This document shows positions 41,643-42,522 of a stretch of DNA of 42,522 bases, one piece after another (the first letter of the stretch is position 1; each line of letters starts with the position of its first letter). The notes below the pieces were generated by a model. That model made no database searches. It was given only the letters and a program-made list of their open reading frames with translations, and was not told where the DNA came from. The position numbers were made by a program, and so were the translations under genes. Source of the DNA: Lachnospiraceae bacterium (GTDB lineage Bacteria; Bacillota; Clostridia; Lachnospirales; Lachnospiraceae); assembly GCA_030524665.1 (NCBI GenBank), contig JAUNGL010000010.1, forward strand, positions 1-42,522. The letters run 5' to 3'.

Positions 41643-42522
41643 ATGACTGAAATAGGAGTAATTGGTGCGGGAAGCTGGGGAACTGCTCTGGCAATTCTGC
41701 TGCATGATAATGGACACAGGGTAACACTCTGGTCACACCGGAAGGAAGAGGCGGAGCGGATACAGAATACACGGATCAATGAATCAAAGCTTTCCGGTAT
41801 CCATATTCCGGAGGAGATTACCGTTACATCTGATTTAGCTCAGGCTGTAACCGGGAAAAAGGTATGTGTCGTGGTGGTTCCGTCCGCATGTGTGCGGGAG
41901 ACCGCTCTTCGGATGAAGCCATATGTGATCCCGGGAACTATGGTGATAAGTGCTTCCAAAGGGATTGAGGAAGCGACGCTGGATACAATGACAGATATTT
42001 TGGAAGAAGTATTGCCTGAAGCTTCCGTATCTGTATTGTCTGGACCGAGTCATGCGGAGGAAGTCGCAAAGGGACTGCCGACTACGTGCGTGATCGGTTC
42101 CCGCGAGGAAGCAACTGCGAGGTATTTACAGAAGTTGTTTATGAGTCCGTGCTTCCGCGTATATATCAGCTCTGACATGACAGGGATTGAGCTTGGCGGC
42201 GCCCTGAAGAATGTGATTGCGCTGGCTGCAGGTATTGCGGACGGCATGGGATACGGAGATAATGTAAAGGCTGCACTGATCACAAGAGGAATGGTGGAGA
42301 TTGCACGCCTTGGTATGAAAATGGGCGGACATCTGGAAACATTCAGCGGACTTACCGGAATCGGGGATCTGATTGTAACCTGCGCCAGCATGCACAGCAG
42401 GAACCGCAGGGCCGGGATTCTGATGGGGCAGGGCTATTCTGCCGGGGAAGCCATGCAGAAGGTGAATATGGTGGTAGAAGGTGTCTATTCTGCAAAGGCT
42501 GCGAAGAAGCTGGCGGAGAAAT
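41643..42522 (+). CDS. gpsA: Glycerol-3-phosphate dehydrogenase [NAD(P)+], 5' part (3' end outside window)
   Basis: From ATG 41643 (AGGAGG a few bases upstream) the frame is open to the window end, giving 293 of about 335 residues. The N-terminus MTEIGVIGAGSWGTALAILLHDNGHRVTLW is the NAD(P)-binding Rossmann motif. Further motifs are the SASKGIEE strand, VSVLSGPSHAEEVAKGLPTTCV, the ELGGALKNVIALAAGIADGMGYGDNVKAALITRGMVEI active-site region with its Lys, and TFSGLTGIGDLIVTCASMHSRNRRAG. It reduces dihydroxyacetone phosphate to sn-glycerol-3-phosphate for phospholipid synthesis, feeding PlsY. Confidence 0.96.
   Translation, partial: MTEIGVIGAGSWGTALAILLHDNGHRVTLWSHRKEEAERIQNTRINESKLSGIHIPEEITVTSDLAQAVTGKKVCVVVVPSACVRETALRMKPYVIPGTMVISASKGIEEATLDTMTDILEEVLPEASVSVLSGPSHAEEVAKGLPTTCVIGSREEATARYLQKLFMSPCFRVYISSDMTGIELGGALKNVIALAAGIADGMGYGDNVKAALITRGMVEIARLGMKMGGHLETFSGLTGIGDLIVTCASMHSRNRRAGILMGQGYSAGEAMQKVNMVVEGVYSAKAAKKLAEK

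Overview
This window looks like the chromosome of a Gram-positive gut-type Clostridia, most likely Lachnospiraceae. The evidence is the Firmicutes gene order (pta-ackA; DUF177-rpmF-plsX-acpP-rnc-smc-ftsY; ylxM-ffh-rpsP-KH-rimM-trmD-rplS-SPase-ylqF-rnhB-yraN; der-plsY-gpsA), strong AGGAGG ribosome binding sites, TTGACA/TATAAT promoters, intermediate GC and a long (~390 aa) PRPP synthetase. This placement is inferred from gene order and protein sequence, not from a database search.

Layout. 1-2021: the 3' part of pta, then ackA (acetate production). 2103-9849: a promoter followed by DUF177, rpmF, plsX, acpP, rnc, smc and ftsY (ribosomal protein, phospholipid/fatty-acid synthesis, RNA processing, chromosome organisation, protein targeting). 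9850-26453: about 16.6 kb of accessory genes placed between ftsY and ylxM, which are neighbours or near neighbours in many Firmicutes. This block holds a threonine ammonia-lyase, an ABC exporter with a two-component system (LolD/BceA-type ATPase, 929-aa two-domain FtsX-like permease, OmpR-type regulator, short intramembrane-type kinase), and a ten-gene-scale catabolic cluster: substrate-binding protein, OppBCDF-type transporter, pyroglutamyl peptidase and the three 5-oxoprolinase subunits PxpB, PxpC and PxpA. It ends in a possible gene remnant. 26454-35524: a strong promoter, then the SRP/ribosome-maturation operon and a group containing three type I signal peptidases, RbgA, RnhB, YraN and a DUF2726 protein. 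35563-37922: PgeF and a DUF512 radical-SAM-like protein. 38084-39259: prs on the minus strand, convergent with DUF512 across a bidirectional terminator. 39635-42522: der, plsY and the 5' part of gpsA.

How the genes work together. The most coherent accessory system is the peptide/pyroglutamate cluster. It predicts uptake of peptides, removal of N-terminal pyroglutamate by Pcp, and ATP-dependent ring opening of 5-oxoproline to glutamate by PxpABC. Its promoter carries a perfect 15-bp palindrome over the -35 box, and the leader holds a terminator-like hairpin. A similar TGACAA/TTGTCA palindrome lies just upstream of the putative promoter of the neighbouring ABC exporter/two-component module, so the two units may be connected in regulation.

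Limits. Assignments rest on motif and family recognition from the sequence alone. Start sites were chosen from ribosome binding sites and family N-termini. Promoters and terminators are by-eye calls. I saw no tRNA, rRNA, CRISPR array or insertion sequence.
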